The notes: a model not told the origin generated them from the letters alone. Shown: positions 1-8,269, counted from the first letter of the stretch. The stretch is 29,987 nucleotides of DNA from DAOMFM01 sp035429825 (GCA_044224215.1 JBGAKX010000048.1:1-29987), one strand, 5' to 3'. Numbers and translations are program-made.

Positions 1-1399
1 CCTCGAAGAGCTTGCAGAAGAGGAAGTCCATCGTGCTGTTTGGAGCGTCCCTCCGGTGACGCATGAGATCAATGGTTGCTTCGCACGCGCGGTACGAAGG
101 GATCCTGTTCGCAAACGCGATCATCCTCCCCCGCGCGTCAACCACAGCCACGAGAGGTGTTTGGGCGAGATACGACGTATCGAAGACGCCAACTGAGAAA
201 CCCCGCTCGCGACGTCCCGGCAATTCAAGCCACTCGTCCGACACCTCCTTCGCCTGGTCGAGCACGCGCGTATCGACCGGGACCGGATAGACCACGAAGC
301 GATAACCCTCGCGTTCGAATCGTCGCACGGTTGCTCGAAGTCGCTTGCGCGCGCTGCCCTCGAGCGTAAAGGCCGTGACGTCGACCACCGCTTCGTCACC
401 GATCCTGATGGCACGGAGACCAAGCCGGCGATACATATCAAGCGACGACTGGGGGGCCTGGTGAATTGCTACCCCCCAATCGTTGTCGCGGCACAATTCG
501 ATGAAGCCGCGAGCCGCCGCTTCAAGATCGTCGGCGGGACCTACGGGATCGCCAAGCGCAACGGCGTATCCGTTGCCAACCCGGTACGCTACGTAGCTTC
601 TGCCCGACGGCGAGAAATAGAACGACTTGTCCGGTCGGACCGTGAAGAAGCCGAGCGACGAGCTCCCGTGTTCACGCAGAATCGCCGCGGCGCGAGCGAG
701 GGTGTTCGGCAGCGTCCTGAGCCGATAGGCAACAGGTCGGAAAAAGGCGAATCCGGCATAGAAGATGGCGGCAAATGTGAGCGAATAGACGGATCCTACA
801 AACCACTCGGCGTAAGGAGTCTGCGGTGTCAAATGCGGGTCTCCGACCATCGACATGATCGCGAGTGTGTGGGCGAGTGCATCGCCGATATGAAAGTTGA
901 CGCCAAACTCGGATTTCTCGAGAAGCCAGAACGCGGACACGCCGTATCCCAGCACCAGGAAAGCAGCGAGGCCCGTGCGAAGAACGGCGAGGCGCAGGTT
1001 CGGCGGGCCGCTTCGTACGGTGAAATGCCGCCTCGCGTACACGAGAACAAGTACAAGGGCGGCCGACATCGAGGCTTCTTCGTAGTCGATCCCTTTTGTC
1101 AAATGAAACACTATCGACGCACAGCCCAGTACGATGACGACCCAGTATGCCCGTCGCTTGCGCCTGACGAGATTGATCGACGACACGACGAGCACGAATC
1201 CGATGAGCAGGACGAGCGATCGTGAGAGGTGCAGAAATTCGAGTGGAAAGATTCGCTGCAGTAACGCGGTGCGCTCTGGAAGACTGTCGCCGATTACCGA
1301 GTAGATACTTACGAGACCGCTGCCGAGCGCGAGAAGACCCGCGAGCCACGCAGACAGCGGTCCCCATGATCTTCCTGCCCGATACAGGTCGTTCTCCAT
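1..1399 (-). CDS. MprF/LysX-like DUF2156 membrane protein, C-terminus cut by window edge
   Basis: I translated this frame by hand from the ATG at 1399. It stays open for 466 codons and leaves the window without a stop, so the C-terminus is missing. The N-terminal ~225 residues hold about six hydrophobic segments (near 15-35, 60-78, 84-100, 108-122, 138-160, 198-220). From ~245 a cytosolic DUF2156 domain follows, with the family signature around 270-288 (AYRVGNGYAVALGDPVGP) and a later MDFLFCKLFE stretch (457-466). In MprF/LysX proteins this domain transfers an amino acid from aminoacyl-tRNA to phosphatidylglycerol, changing surface charge. The full MprF flippase has more membrane helices, so this is the short form. 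A GGGAG lies four bases before the ATG. The activity and the amino acid used are inferred from family only. Confidence 0.85.
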   Translation of the reverse strand, partial: MENDLYRAGRSWGPLSAWLAGLLALGSGLVSIYSVIGDSLPERTALLQRIFPLEFLHLSRSLVLLIGFVLVVSSINLVRRKRRAYWVVIVLGCASIVFHLTKGIDYEEASMSAALVLVLVYARRHFTVRSGPPNLRLAVLRTGLAAFLVLGYGVSAFWLLEKSEFGVNFHIGDALAHTLAIMSMVGDPHLTPQTPYAEWFVGSVYSLTFAAIFYAGFAFFRPVAYRLRTLPNTLARAAAILREHGSSSLGFFTVRPDKSFYFSPSGRSYVAYRVGNGYAVALGDPVGPADDLEAAARGFIELCRDNDWGVAIHQAPQSSLDMYRRLGLRAIRIGDEAVVDVTAFTLEGSARKRLRATVRRFEREGYRFVVYPVPVDTRVLDQAKEVSDEWLELPGRRERGFSVGVFDTSYLAQTPLVAVVDARGRMIAFANRIPSYRACEATIDLMRHRRDAPNSTMDFLFCKLFE

Positions 1400-1742
1400 A
1401 ACGCTCCCGAGGCAACGATGCGACCGATCGCGTATGTTTCAATGATCGGTGCACGCCTCGCACCCCGGCGAATGCATTGAAAATAGCGTGCCAGAGGACG
1501 AGAAGTCGGTGACAGACCGGACGTGGCACAATTGCGGCCACTCCCGGCACTCAGGAGCGCCGCAAGAGGCGAACATTCCACCTCTTTCACTCCGGGTCGC
1601 ATGGCGGTAATTCGAGGCAAAAAGGCGAGAGACGCCATTTCGCCACGCCATCACAGTGCAAGAAGAGCGAGAGGAATCCGATTCGTCCCGAGAGCATCCA
1701 TGGGGCTGCGCAGACCTCCCAATCCGCGAGTAGGGATTCGCC
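1400..1742. other. intergenic stretch between two minus-strand genes
   Basis: No credible gene is seen here: the short ORFs have no RBS and give arginine/serine-rich shadow-like translations. It must hold the 3' end of the DUF1003 transcript and the promoter of the MprF-like gene. I see no clear -35/-10 pair for the latter. The only structure is the weak hairpin listed at 1619-1636. Confidence 0.5.
1619..1636 (-). terminator. weak Rho-independent terminator candidate after the DUF1003 gene
   Basis: On the minus strand GGCG-TCTCT-CGCC is followed at once by TTTTT. The stem is only 4 bp and lies about 110 bases after the stop codon, so support is weak. Confidence 0.25.
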
Positions 1743-2312
1743 TCAGTCCTTCACATTCCTTGGATCCTGCTTCTCAAGCAACGGGGTGAGCAGGCGGATC
1801 TGTTCCTGTTGAAACTCGACAAGGCTGGTCCAGCGAACTTCCCGGATTTCATCCAGCTTCTCGTGAAGAGTGCGAATTTCGATCTCGGCCTTTAGATTCA
1901 CCTCGTAGTCGCTGGCCGCGTCGAGACGATCCTTCGCAGCCTGGCGGTTCTGCGACATCATGATCACGGGCGCCTGAAGTGCCGCCAGCATCGACAGCAC
2001 GAGGTTGAGCAGGATGTACGGATAGGGGTCAAATTCGTCGCCGTAACGGACGAGAACAAACGAATTCATGACGACCCAGACAACGAGAATCGCGGCAAAC
2101 AAGAGAATGAACGTCCAGGATCCCCCAAAGTACGCCACTCTGTCGGCGAGGCGCTGGCCGAACGTCGTTTCCTGATCAAACACGCGGTTCGTGTTGCGGC
2201 TCACGGGCAGACCGTCGGCAAGGTGCTTGAGTACCCGTTTCTCGCGTTCGGGCAACCTGTCGAATTCTGTCTTAAGGAACCTGATGGCCAGTTCGTAGAG
2301 TCGCGTGCTCAT
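1743..2312 (-). CDS. DUF1003 family membrane protein
   Basis: A 189-residue protein matching DUF1003. A soluble N-terminus (1-60) is followed by two transmembrane helices (about 66-88 and 98-118). Between and after them are the family hallmarks FDPYPYILLNLVLS and MMSQNRQAAKDR, and then a charged, probably coiled-coil C-terminus (130-185). The length fits the family. The biochemical role of DUF1003 is unknown; it is a small inner-membrane protein, so no function is assigned. The ATG at 2312 follows GAGGAGG with six bases of spacing, a strong RBS. It stands alone: the next gene downstream on this strand is ~340 bp away. Confidence 0.9.
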   Translation of the reverse strand: MSTRLYELAIRFLKTEFDRLPEREKRVLKHLADGLPVSRNTNRVFDQETTFGQRLADRVAYFGGSWTFILLFAAILVVWVVMNSFVLVRYGDEFDPYPYILLNLVLSMLAALQAPVIMMSQNRQAAKDRLDAASDYEVNLKAEIEIRTLHEKLDEIREVRWTSLVEFQQEQIRLLTPLLEKQDPRNVKD

Positions 2313-2737
2313 GGCGAGCCTCCTCAGTGGCTTTGTGTCCGCCGGCGCTGTGCTGCGTACGGCAGGGGGAGAGGATAACGCGTCGTCAATGGCATCCCCA
2401 GCGTGTCCTACAATCTCGCGGACGAGCGGATCCGGTGAAGACCGTCGCGCAGATCTTCGGACTCTCGGCCTGCAAGTGCTTGATGGAACGCGTCGTGACC
2501 ACGTTTCTCTTTCCGCGGTGCCGCTTGTCGTGCGAGGCGAATCGGCCAGCTCTGCGATTTCGCCCCGCGCACGTAGATCGTCTCCGTTCCTAAATGACGG
2601 CTGTAGCGGCGGAAGAGCTCACGAGCGATCTGGAACACGGATTGCACCGAGATCCTTCAGGCATGCGCGCGTGTGGCTACCTGGCGCGTTGAGTCGGACT
2701 GGGCACTGTTTGCAACGAGGCGAGGGGGACAGCTGGA
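2313..2737. other. 425-bp divergent region between DUF1003 and PP2C genes
   Basis: This region must hold the divergent promoters for the DUF1003 gene (-) and the phosphatase gene (+), but I found no convincing -35/-10 pair. It contains one doubtful small minus-strand ORF (2408-2647, listed separately). The plus-strand readings across it look like non-coding translations. Confidence 0.4.
2408..2647 (-). CDS. doubtful small hypothetical protein (79 aa) or gene remnant
   Basis: A GTG at 2647 is preceded by GAAGGA about six bases upstream, and the frame is open for 79 codons. The N-terminal half reads like protein (FQIARELFRRYSRHLGTETI), with an amphipathic helix pattern. The second half is basic and polar without recognisable motifs. 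I recognise no family. It could be a small cytosolic protein, a decayed gene end or chance. It faces the same way as the DUF1003 gene, with ~95 bp between them. Confidence 0.25.
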   Translation of the reverse strand: MQSVFQIARELFRRYSRHLGTETIYVRGAKSQSWPIRLARQAAPRKEKRGHDAFHQALAGRESEDLRDGLHRIRSSARL

Positions 2738-4366
2738 ATGCAGTCGGCTCGATGGCTTCTACGCCGCGGTGTTCGGTACGTGCTCGTGCTCCAGGGCTTC
2801 CTCGTCGTTGAGGCCGCGATTGTCGTTGGGGTCCTCGCGTTCGTTCTGACCGGTAGTCGGATTGCCGCAATCGATCGGCTTGGCAATCGAGGTGACATTC
2901 TTGCCGCAATGATCGCCACCGCGATCACTGTGGCTGCACTGAGGCTTACGAACAAGCAGGTCAAGCGCGCAATCGACAAGCGGTTCTTTCGCGACGACTA
3001 CGACGCACGGGTGCTTCTCACGCGGCTCAGTGAAGCACTGCGCACGACGGCGAGCTCCGGCAGGCATCTCGAGGTGGTCGTCGACGAGGTGCGGAAGGCG
3101 CTTCACGCTGAGAGTGCGATCGTTTTGCTGGGCGACAACTCGACGGGTGAGTACCGACGCGCGCTCGCGGAGCCGCGTTTCGGTCTCGCTCCGTCCGACG
3201 AACCAGGTGTTGTCCTGAACGTGAACGACGAAGTCGTTCGCCGTTTGCGAGAGGTCGACTGGCCAATCGCGGTGGAATCTTTTGAGCCGGCAACGCCGGT
3301 GGACTCCAGCCAGCGAACGGGTTCTCGGCGTGTTTCACGCACATCCGAGCAGGAAATGTTCGACCGGATGAACTCTGCTCTCCTCGTGCCGATCGCGACA
3401 AAGAGTCACCTGCTTGGAATCCTGTCGCTCGGCCCGCGACGGTCTCAGCTCCCGTATTCTCGCACCGACAAGGCACTCCTCATGACGGTTGCCGCGCAAG
3501 TGGCCAATTCGCTCGAGATCAACCGGTTGAGCTACCGGATGGCTGAAGAGGAGCAGCTCCGACACGAGCTCGAGGAGGCCGCAAGCGTTCAACGGCGCCT
3601 CTTGCCGGAGCGGGCGCCAGACGTTCCGGGGATCGAGCTGGCGGGACTTTGCCGTCCCGCACGCGGCGTTGGCGGAGACTGCTATGAGTATCTGTTGCTG
3701 GACGACGGAACGGTGGGCATCGCGATCGCGGATGTTGCAGGGAAGGGGATGGCAGCAGCGTTACTCACGAGTGTCGTTGTCGCGCTGTTGAGAAGCCAGG
3801 CGCCCAAGGCGGGCGTCCACCTCGACGAACTCGTGAAGTCCATCAGCGAGCTCCTCTTTCAATCGACCGACGACGATCAATACGCCACGCTCTTTGTCGC
3901 CAGGTACGATCCACGTGATCGAAGCCTCATGTATGTGAACGCCGGACACAATCCTCCAATGCTTGTCCGAGGCGAGGCGAGCTCGGTTGTCGGTGTCTCC
4001 CTCAGGCCCGCCGGCGAACGCACGGGTCGCGCGACCGCCACTGAACGGCAGCCGGTCGCCGCGCGCATTATCGAGCTTTGGACCGGCGGACCACCCGTCG
4101 GTTTGCTGGAGAATCGGGTCTATGAGCAGGGAATGGAGTACCTTCAGTCGGGCGACGTCCTGGTTGGGCACACCGACGGGGTTACTGAGGCGATGAACCC
4201 GGTCGGCGACGAATTCGGCGACGAACGACTGCGTCATGTTGTGAAGGGCTCAGCCGGCGAGTCGGCAGCTGCCATCTGTGCACGCATCGATGCGGCCACC
4301 CGCGAGTGGTGTTTGGACGCTCCCCAACACGATGACATTACCCTCGTGGTCCTGCGCGTGTTGTGA
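2738..4366 (+). CDS. membrane-anchored GAF domain PP2C-type (RsbU/SpoIIE-like) serine phosphatase
   Basis: A 542-residue protein. Two N-terminal hydrophobic segments (about 12-37 and 53-70) are followed by a linker with the IDKRFFRDDYDA motif often seen before GAF modules. A GAF domain spans ~100-265 and a short helical linker ~270-290. The C-terminal SpoIIE/PPM phosphatase domain spans ~290-542. Metal-site motifs are visible: GGDCYE near 311, IADVAGKG near 330, HTDGVTEA near 477 and DDITLVV near 531. The usual GGD-x-YD is GGD-x-YE here, a conservative change. Such enzymes dephosphorylate anti-sigma-antagonist (STAS) proteins in partner-switching, with GAF as the sensor. No STAS or RsbW partner is in the window, so the target is unknown. 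GAGGGGG lies nine bases before the ATG. Confidence 0.9.
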   Translation: MQSARWLLRRGVRYVLVLQGFLVVEAAIVVGVLAFVLTGSRIAAIDRLGNRGDILAAMIATAITVAALRLTNKQVKRAIDKRFFRDDYDARVLLTRLSEALRTTASSGRHLEVVVDEVRKALHAESAIVLLGDNSTGEYRRALAEPRFGLAPSDEPGVVLNVNDEVVRRLREVDWPIAVESFEPATPVDSSQRTGSRRVSRTSEQEMFDRMNSALLVPIATKSHLLGILSLGPRRSQLPYSRTDKALLMTVAAQVANSLEINRLSYRMAEEEQLRHELEEAASVQRRLLPERAPDVPGIELAGLCRPARGVGGDCYEYLLLDDGTVGIAIADVAGKGMAAALLTSVVVALLRSQAPKAGVHLDELVKSISELLFQSTDDDQYATLFVARYDPRDRSLMYVNAGHNPPMLVRGEASSVVGVSLRPAGERTGRATATERQPVAARIIELWTGGPPVGLLENRVYEQGMEYLQSGDVLVGHTDGVTEAMNPVGDEFGDERLRHVVKGSAGESAAAICARIDAATREWCLDAPQHDDITLVVLRVL

Positions 4367-4465
4367 TTGGCAACAGAGAAAAGCCCACACGTTGGTCTCG
4401 AGCGAGCCCTCACACACCCTGCGTCCATATCTGCGAGGACAGGCCTTCATTCGAGGCACGTTCGG

Positions 4466-5404
4466 CTAGCTTGAAGACGTCGGGAAGAATGGCCTCAGCA
4501 CGCCGGCGAATGCCTCCAGGCTGCGCGTCTGGATGTAGATGTCGCCAGGACCGATGTACCGCGCGACGATTCCTTCGCCCGAGGTCATCGACCGGAAGAA
4601 CCCGGCGGCGGCCTTCTCAAGCTGGTACTGGATCGTCGACTCGAACGCAACGATGTGGCCGGTGTCGACGATGTACTGCTCACCGGGCGCGAGGGTCTTC
4701 TTCCTGATCGCGCCAAAGCTCGACACCAGCAGCGTCCCGGAGCCCGACGCGCCGATCAGAAACAGCCCCTCGCCCGAGAAGAACGACTTCCCACCGCCGA
4801 ACTTTGTGTCGATCGCGATCGTCGGCGAGCACGCCAGATACGATCCGCCCTGCACGAAATAGGCCTGGTTGTTCAGGGTGAGGGAGATGATGTCGCCCAC
4901 GCACGAGGGCGCGAGCGTGAGCTCGCCGGGGCCTCCGTGGGCCGTGAACGTGCTGATGAACGCGGACTCGCCGACCACGGCGCGCTTGAACGCCCCCATC
5001 AGGCCGCCCTGCATCTTGGACTGCAGTTCGACGTTTGGGGACATGGAGACCATCGCGCCGGATTCGGTCTGAACCGACTGCTCAGGCTGGAGCGAGATCA
5101 CGGCGAGCGCAAACGCGGAACCGTGTTCGATTGAGACAGTTAGCGGCTGCACACCGCCGGCGTAGCCCTGCGGGTACTGCGGCGGCTGGGGCGGTTGCGG
5201 CGGATACTGAGGCTGCTGCGGGGGGTAGGGCGGCTGTGGCGGATACCCCTGCTGCTGGGGCGGGGGATAGCTCGGTTGCGGAGGCGGATAGCCCTGAGGG
5301 GGCTGCGGCGGATACGGGGGCTGCTGGTACTGAAACTGGGCGCCACAGCGGGGACAGAACGGGCTGCCGTCGGCGAGGGGCGTTTGACAATTCGTGCAGA
5401 TCAT
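4466..5404 (-). CDS. AIM24 (TIGR00266) family protein with N-terminal zinc ribbon and Pro-rich linker
   Basis: A 312-residue protein in three parts. Residues 1-22 form a zinc ribbon with Cys3, Cys6, Cys17 and Cys20. Residues 24-82 are a low-complexity linker of Pro, Gln, Tyr and Gly in PPYPPQ-like repeats. Residues ~88-308 are an AIM24 domain, including GGLMGAFKRAVVGES and a Gly-rich FLIGASGSGTLLVSSFGA core. AIM24-family proteins form flat beta-structured trimers; the mitochondrial member affects inner-membrane organisation, but the bacterial role is not established. The ATG at 5404 follows AGGAG with nine bases of spacing. It converges with the phosphatase gene (99-bp gap), with no clear terminator in between. 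The linker suggests tethering to partners, which is inference. Confidence 0.88.
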   Translation of the reverse strand: MICTNCQTPLADGSPFCPRCGAQFQYQQPPYPPQPPQGYPPPQPSYPPPQQQGYPPQPPYPPQQPQYPPQPPQPPQYPQGYAGGVQPLTVSIEHGSAFALAVISLQPEQSVQTESGAMVSMSPNVELQSKMQGGLMGAFKRAVVGESAFISTFTAHGGPGELTLAPSCVGDIISLTLNNQAYFVQGGSYLACSPTIAIDTKFGGGKSFFSGEGLFLIGASGSGTLLVSSFGAIRKKTLAPGEQYIVDTGHIVAFESTIQYQLEKAAAGFFRSMTSGEGIVARYIGPGDIYIQTRSLEAFAGVLRPFFPTSSS

Positions 5405-5479
5405 TTTGATTGCTCCTGGTTGCAGGCTGTCAGGCGGTCCGGCGCCGTATCAAAACCACACAACAACCGATCATGATGA

Positions 5480-5508
5480 TTGACAGGCTCTGGTACATGG
5501 CTTATAAC
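5480..5508 (+). promoter_or_regulatory. near-consensus sigma70 promoter with no gene behind it
   Basis: TTGACA (5480-5485), exactly 17 bp, then TATAAC (5503-5508): 11 of 12 consensus bases with ideal spacing. It points right, towards the 3' end of the minus-strand ABC ATPase gene. No plus-strand gene follows, so it would make an antisense or small RNA starting near 5515. Confidence 0.6.
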
Positions 5509-5533
5509 GGATCACGTTAACGGGAAACAACAT

Positions 5534-5684
5534 ACTTGAACCCCCAAGCTCGCGCGTCGAGTTCAAGATGGCGACACGAGATTGCCGGAACTTGACGGCC
5601 TGACTTTATCTCCTCCAGGGTACGGCAGCGACAGAAGTTCGGACGGGTGACTCACCGCATCCGTTGGGTTCTGGGGGTTCAAGT
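5534..5684. repeat. 151-bp element bounded by a perfect 13-bp inverted repeat
   Basis: ACTTGAACCCCCA at 5534-5546 is the exact reverse complement of 5672-5684. Inside are further short stems (CTCG/CGAG near 5549-5561, GCCG/CGGC near 5584-5599, GGTG/CACC near 5646-5656). GTTCAAG at 5561-5567 could pair instead with CTTGAAC of the left arm, giving two exclusive folds. The right arm contains the stop codon of the ABC ATPase gene (5679-5681). It may be a structured RNA made from the promoter at 5480, or a small MITE-like insertion. No target-site duplication is evident. Confidence 0.45.
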
Positions 5685-6767
5685 TCCCGTCGAGATGACG
5701 CGAATCGCGTCCTCCGGGAAACGAACCCAGATCCGCTCGTCCTGCACGTCGCGCGGCGCGAGCGCCCGCACCCGAATTCCCGGTTCGTCGAGGTCGATCG
5801 TGACCCTCCACGTCGATCCGAGAAACACGCGGTCGACGATACGCCCCGCGAGACTGTTCGATCGCTCCTCGTGCGAGAGCTCGAGCGACTCGACACGCGC
5901 CACCAGAAACACGCCGGACCCGGCAGGCAGTCCGCTCGCGCTACTTGACCAGTCCCGCGCGACAATCCGCGATCCCGCCGCATCGCCTCCAGCGGAAACG
6001 CTCGTCCCCGACTCGACCACGAGCGAAGGAATCACGTTCGCCGAGCCAAGAAACTCCGCGGTGAACCGATGTTCGGGTTGTGTGTAGAGCGTCTCGGGCG
6101 ATCCGGTCTCGACGATCCGTCCGGCGCGCATCAGCACGATCCGGTCCGAGAACGTGAATGCCTCCGACTGATCGTGCGTGACAAAGAGCGTCGTGATGTC
6201 GAGCGATCGCAGCACGCCGCGCAACGCGTCACGCGTCTGTTCGCGCAACGACGCGTCCAGATTCGACAACGGTTCGTCGAGCAGCAGGACAGTGGGTGTG
6301 ATCGCGAGCGCGCGCGCCAGCGCGACGCGTTGCTGCTGGCCACCGGAGAGCTGGTCGATGCGGCGGTCCTCAAACCCCTCGAGATTCACGAGCGCGAGTG
6401 ACGACCGAACCGCTTCGTCGATCTCGGCGCGCGACGCGCGACGTATCCTCAGGCCGAACGCGACGTTCTCGCCAACGGTGAGGTGAGGGAACAGCGCGTA
6501 GTTCTGGAACACGAACCCCATCCGGCGAAGCTCGGGCGCCCAACCCGTGATGTCCTTGCCGTTGAGCGACACACGTCCGGCGCCAGGCTGTTCGAGACCG
6601 GCGACGAGTCGCAGCGCAGACGTCTTGCCGCAGCCCGACGGTCCGAGCAGGGTGATGATCTCGCCGCGATCCGCCTCGAGCGAAAAGTCGTCGACGGCGA
6701 GCGACGTGGCGCCTGAGTAACGCAACGAGAGCCCCTCGATGGACAACACGCGCCCGGAAGTCGTCAT
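5679..6767 (-). CDS. ABC transporter ATP-binding protein, iron(III)/polyamine/sulfate type (FbpC/PotA-like)
   Basis: The ATG at 6767 gives 362 residues. It overlaps the stop of the upstream lipoprotein gene by 4 bp (ATGA), which implies translational coupling; longer in-frame readings only run through that gene. Motifs: Walker A GPSGCGKT (42-49), Q-loop FQNYALF (87-93), signature LSGGQQQR (140-147), Walker B LLLDEP (161-166) and switch His198. The C-terminal ~290-360 is a TOBE-like regulatory/substrate-related domain typical of CUT1/Fe3+/spermidine importers. It powers uptake together with the adjacent substrate-binding lipoprotein. The permease that should complete the complex is not in the locus. 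The last codons lie in the right arm of the 5534-5684 inverted repeat. Confidence 0.92.
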   Translation of the reverse strand: MTTSGRVLSIEGLSLRYSGATSLAVDDFSLEADRGEIITLLGPSGCGKTSALRLVAGLEQPGAGRVSLNGKDITGWAPELRRMGFVFQNYALFPHLTVGENVAFGLRIRRASRAEIDEAVRSSLALVNLEGFEDRRIDQLSGGQQQRVALARALAITPTVLLLDEPLSNLDASLREQTRDALRGVLRSLDITTLFVTHDQSEAFTFSDRIVLMRAGRIVETGSPETLYTQPEHRFTAEFLGSANVIPSLVVESGTSVSAGGDAAGSRIVARDWSSSASGLPAGSGVFLVARVESLELSHEERSNSLAGRIVDRVFLGSTWRVTIDLDEPGIRVRALAPRDVQDERIWVRFPEDAIRVISTGT

Positions 6768-7801
6768 TGAGCCGTCGCTCCGCGAATCTGGTCGTTCCAC
6801 ACGCGCATCCACTCCCGGATGTTCTTTCGATACAGGGTCCAGTCCAACGGCATCCGCTCGAACGTCAGGGCGCGCATCCACTCCGGCAGGGTCGCCCGGT
6901 CGACGTCGCGGCGCGTCGGGATACGGTAGAACTTTGCGGCCGCAAATGCGAGATTGTCGGGCGTGTTGATGAAATCGTAGAGCGCGTGCGCGCCGGCCTG
7001 GTGCGGCGCGCCGCGGACGACGGCGATGCCGTCGGTCACGACGGGCGAGCCGCTTGCGGGATACACGATCTCGAGGTGGTAGCCGCGTTCGAGCACGACG
7101 CGCTTGACGTCCGGCATGTTCCATACCGTCAGCGCAGCTTCCTGCCGGTTGAGCGCCGTCAGCACCGCGTCCCAGCTCGCCGGGTAGTCCCTGGTGTTGA
7201 CGGCCAGGCGCCGCAGCCATTCGTAGCCGCCCTCGGGACCGTTCTGCTCTGCCCAGTGCCGGACGATCATCGCGCCAAAGATCGTGCGCATCGTGTCGGA
7301 CGGACCGGGGTCGCGCAGCATGATCCGTCCTTGCCATTTCGGATCGAGCAGATCGTCCCAGTCACGCGGCGCTTGCTCGGGGGCGACGACCTGCGGGTTG
7401 TACACGATGACTTCGGGCGTCTCGTAGATTCCGATCCAACGCGATTGCGGGTCACGCGCATCGGCGGAAACCTGGTCGGCCCAGTCGGGCGTGTACGGTT
7501 CGAGGAGATCCTCGTCGGCGGCCTGCGCAAACGTCACCGCGCTCGCGCCCCACCACACGTCGCACTGGGGATTTGCGCGCTCGGCGCGCAGGCGGTCAGG
7601 GATGTTCTGCGACGGAAGGTCGACGGGCTCGAGGTCGTACTGCGGATACGCGGCTTCGAATCTCGTCTCGAACGCCTGCAGCTGCGCCTGTCCGTGAGGC
7701 GAATACACGATGACGGGGGTTCGCCCGTCGCGGCGGCATCCGGCGATTGCGAGCGCCGCCGCGATGGCGACCGACCACGCGATGAACCGTTTCAACGGCA
7801 T
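6764..7801 (-). CDS. iron(III)-type ABC transporter substrate-binding lipoprotein
   Basis: A 345-residue protein. A signal peptide ends in a lipobox, A-I-A-G-C, with Cys22 as the lipidated residue, so it is probably anchored to a membrane on the outer face. The rest matches the AfuA/FbpA/SBP_bac_6 type of periplasmic-binding fold: VIVYSPHG near 30, CDVWWGAS near 78, a Trp/Asp-rich YNPQVVAPEQAPRDWDDLLD region near 133-152, and DGIAVVRGAPH near 255. Such proteins bind ferric iron or small organophosphonate/polyamine-like ligands; the ligand cannot be fixed from sequence. It starts 23 bp after atpC on the same strand, with no strong RBS, and overlaps the ATPase gene by 4 bp. It may therefore be read through from the atp genes. 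Confidence 0.88.
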   Translation of the reverse strand: MPLKRFIAWSVAIAAALAIAGCRRDGRTPVIVYSPHGQAQLQAFETRFEAAYPQYDLEPVDLPSQNIPDRLRAERANPQCDVWWGASAVTFAQAADEDLLEPYTPDWADQVSADARDPQSRWIGIYETPEVIVYNPQVVAPEQAPRDWDDLLDPKWQGRIMLRDPGPSDTMRTIFGAMIVRHWAEQNGPEGGYEWLRRLAVNTRDYPASWDAVLTALNRQEAALTVWNMPDVKRVVLERGYHLEIVYPASGSPVVTDGIAVVRGAPHQAGAHALYDFINTPDNLAFAAAKFYRIPTRRDVDRATLPEWMRALTFERMPLDWTLYRKNIREWMRVWNDQIRGATAQ

Positions 7802-7824
7802 ACCGTTGGCGGATGGCGAAACGG

Positions 7825-8232
7825 TTACTTCTTGGCCGCGATCTGAATGCGCGTCGTGGCGCGTTCGAGGGCCTCTTCGGCCGAGCGGATCTCGGTTATC
7901 GAATCGGACTGGGCGAGCTGCCGCTCGGCGCGCTCCTTGGCTTTCAGCGCGCGCTGCAGGTCGATCTCCTCGGGCCGTTCGGCCGCTTCGGCGAGCAGCT
8001 TCACGCGGTCGGGCATCACCTGGACAAACCCGCCGCTGATGACGAGCTGCGACGTCGCCCCCTTCTGGTTGAAGCTGAGGAGTCCCGCCGGTTTGAGCTG
8101 CGAGAAGAGCGGGCTGTGTCCGGGGAGGATTCCGAGCTCGCCTTCGAGCCCGGGAATCTGGACCGAATCGACCTCGGTGTCGAGGACCATTCGCTCGGGT
8201 GTGACGATTTCGAGTTGGATCGTGTCCGCCAT
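7825..8232 (-). CDS. atpC: F1Fo ATP synthase epsilon subunit
   Basis: A 135-residue protein with the epsilon N-terminal beta-sandwich (about 1-85). This includes LEIVTPERMVLDTEVDSVQI and the highly conserved GELGILPGHSPL (32-43), then SGGFVQVMPDRVKLLAE. A C-terminal helical hairpin (88-130) is rich in Arg, Glu and Ala. Epsilon is part of the central stalk of F1 and can inhibit ATP hydrolysis. It follows atpD after a 90-bp gap that contains a perfect 10-bp hairpin (8270-8292). The ABC lipoprotein gene begins 23 bp downstream. Confidence 0.96.
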   Translation of the reverse strand: MADTIQLEIVTPERMVLDTEVDSVQIPGLEGELGILPGHSPLFSQLKPAGLLSFNQKGATSQLVISGGFVQVMPDRVKLLAEAAERPEEIDLQRALKAKERAERQLAQSDSITEIRSAEEALERATTRIQIAAKK

Positions 8233-8269
8233 AAGTCCTTGGGAAGTCTGGGGTGCAACCCTGGGAGGT

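Noticed and set aside
461..1225. 254-codon plus-strand ORF at the left end
   Set aside because: The opposite strand encodes a continuous membrane protein with the DUF2156 signature, which runs off the window edge. The plus-strand reading is low-complexity and charged.
5600..5700. tRNA-like T-loop (GGTTCAAGTTCCC)
   Set aside because: The T-stem has only four of five pairs, and no matching acceptor, D-arm or anticodon stem could be placed. The motif is explained by the inverted repeat.
6768..7337. Longer N-terminus of the ABC ATPase (552 residues)
   Set aside because: The extra part is an out-of-frame reading of the substrate-binding gene. The ATGA overlap and the ABC domain start fix the ATG at 6767.
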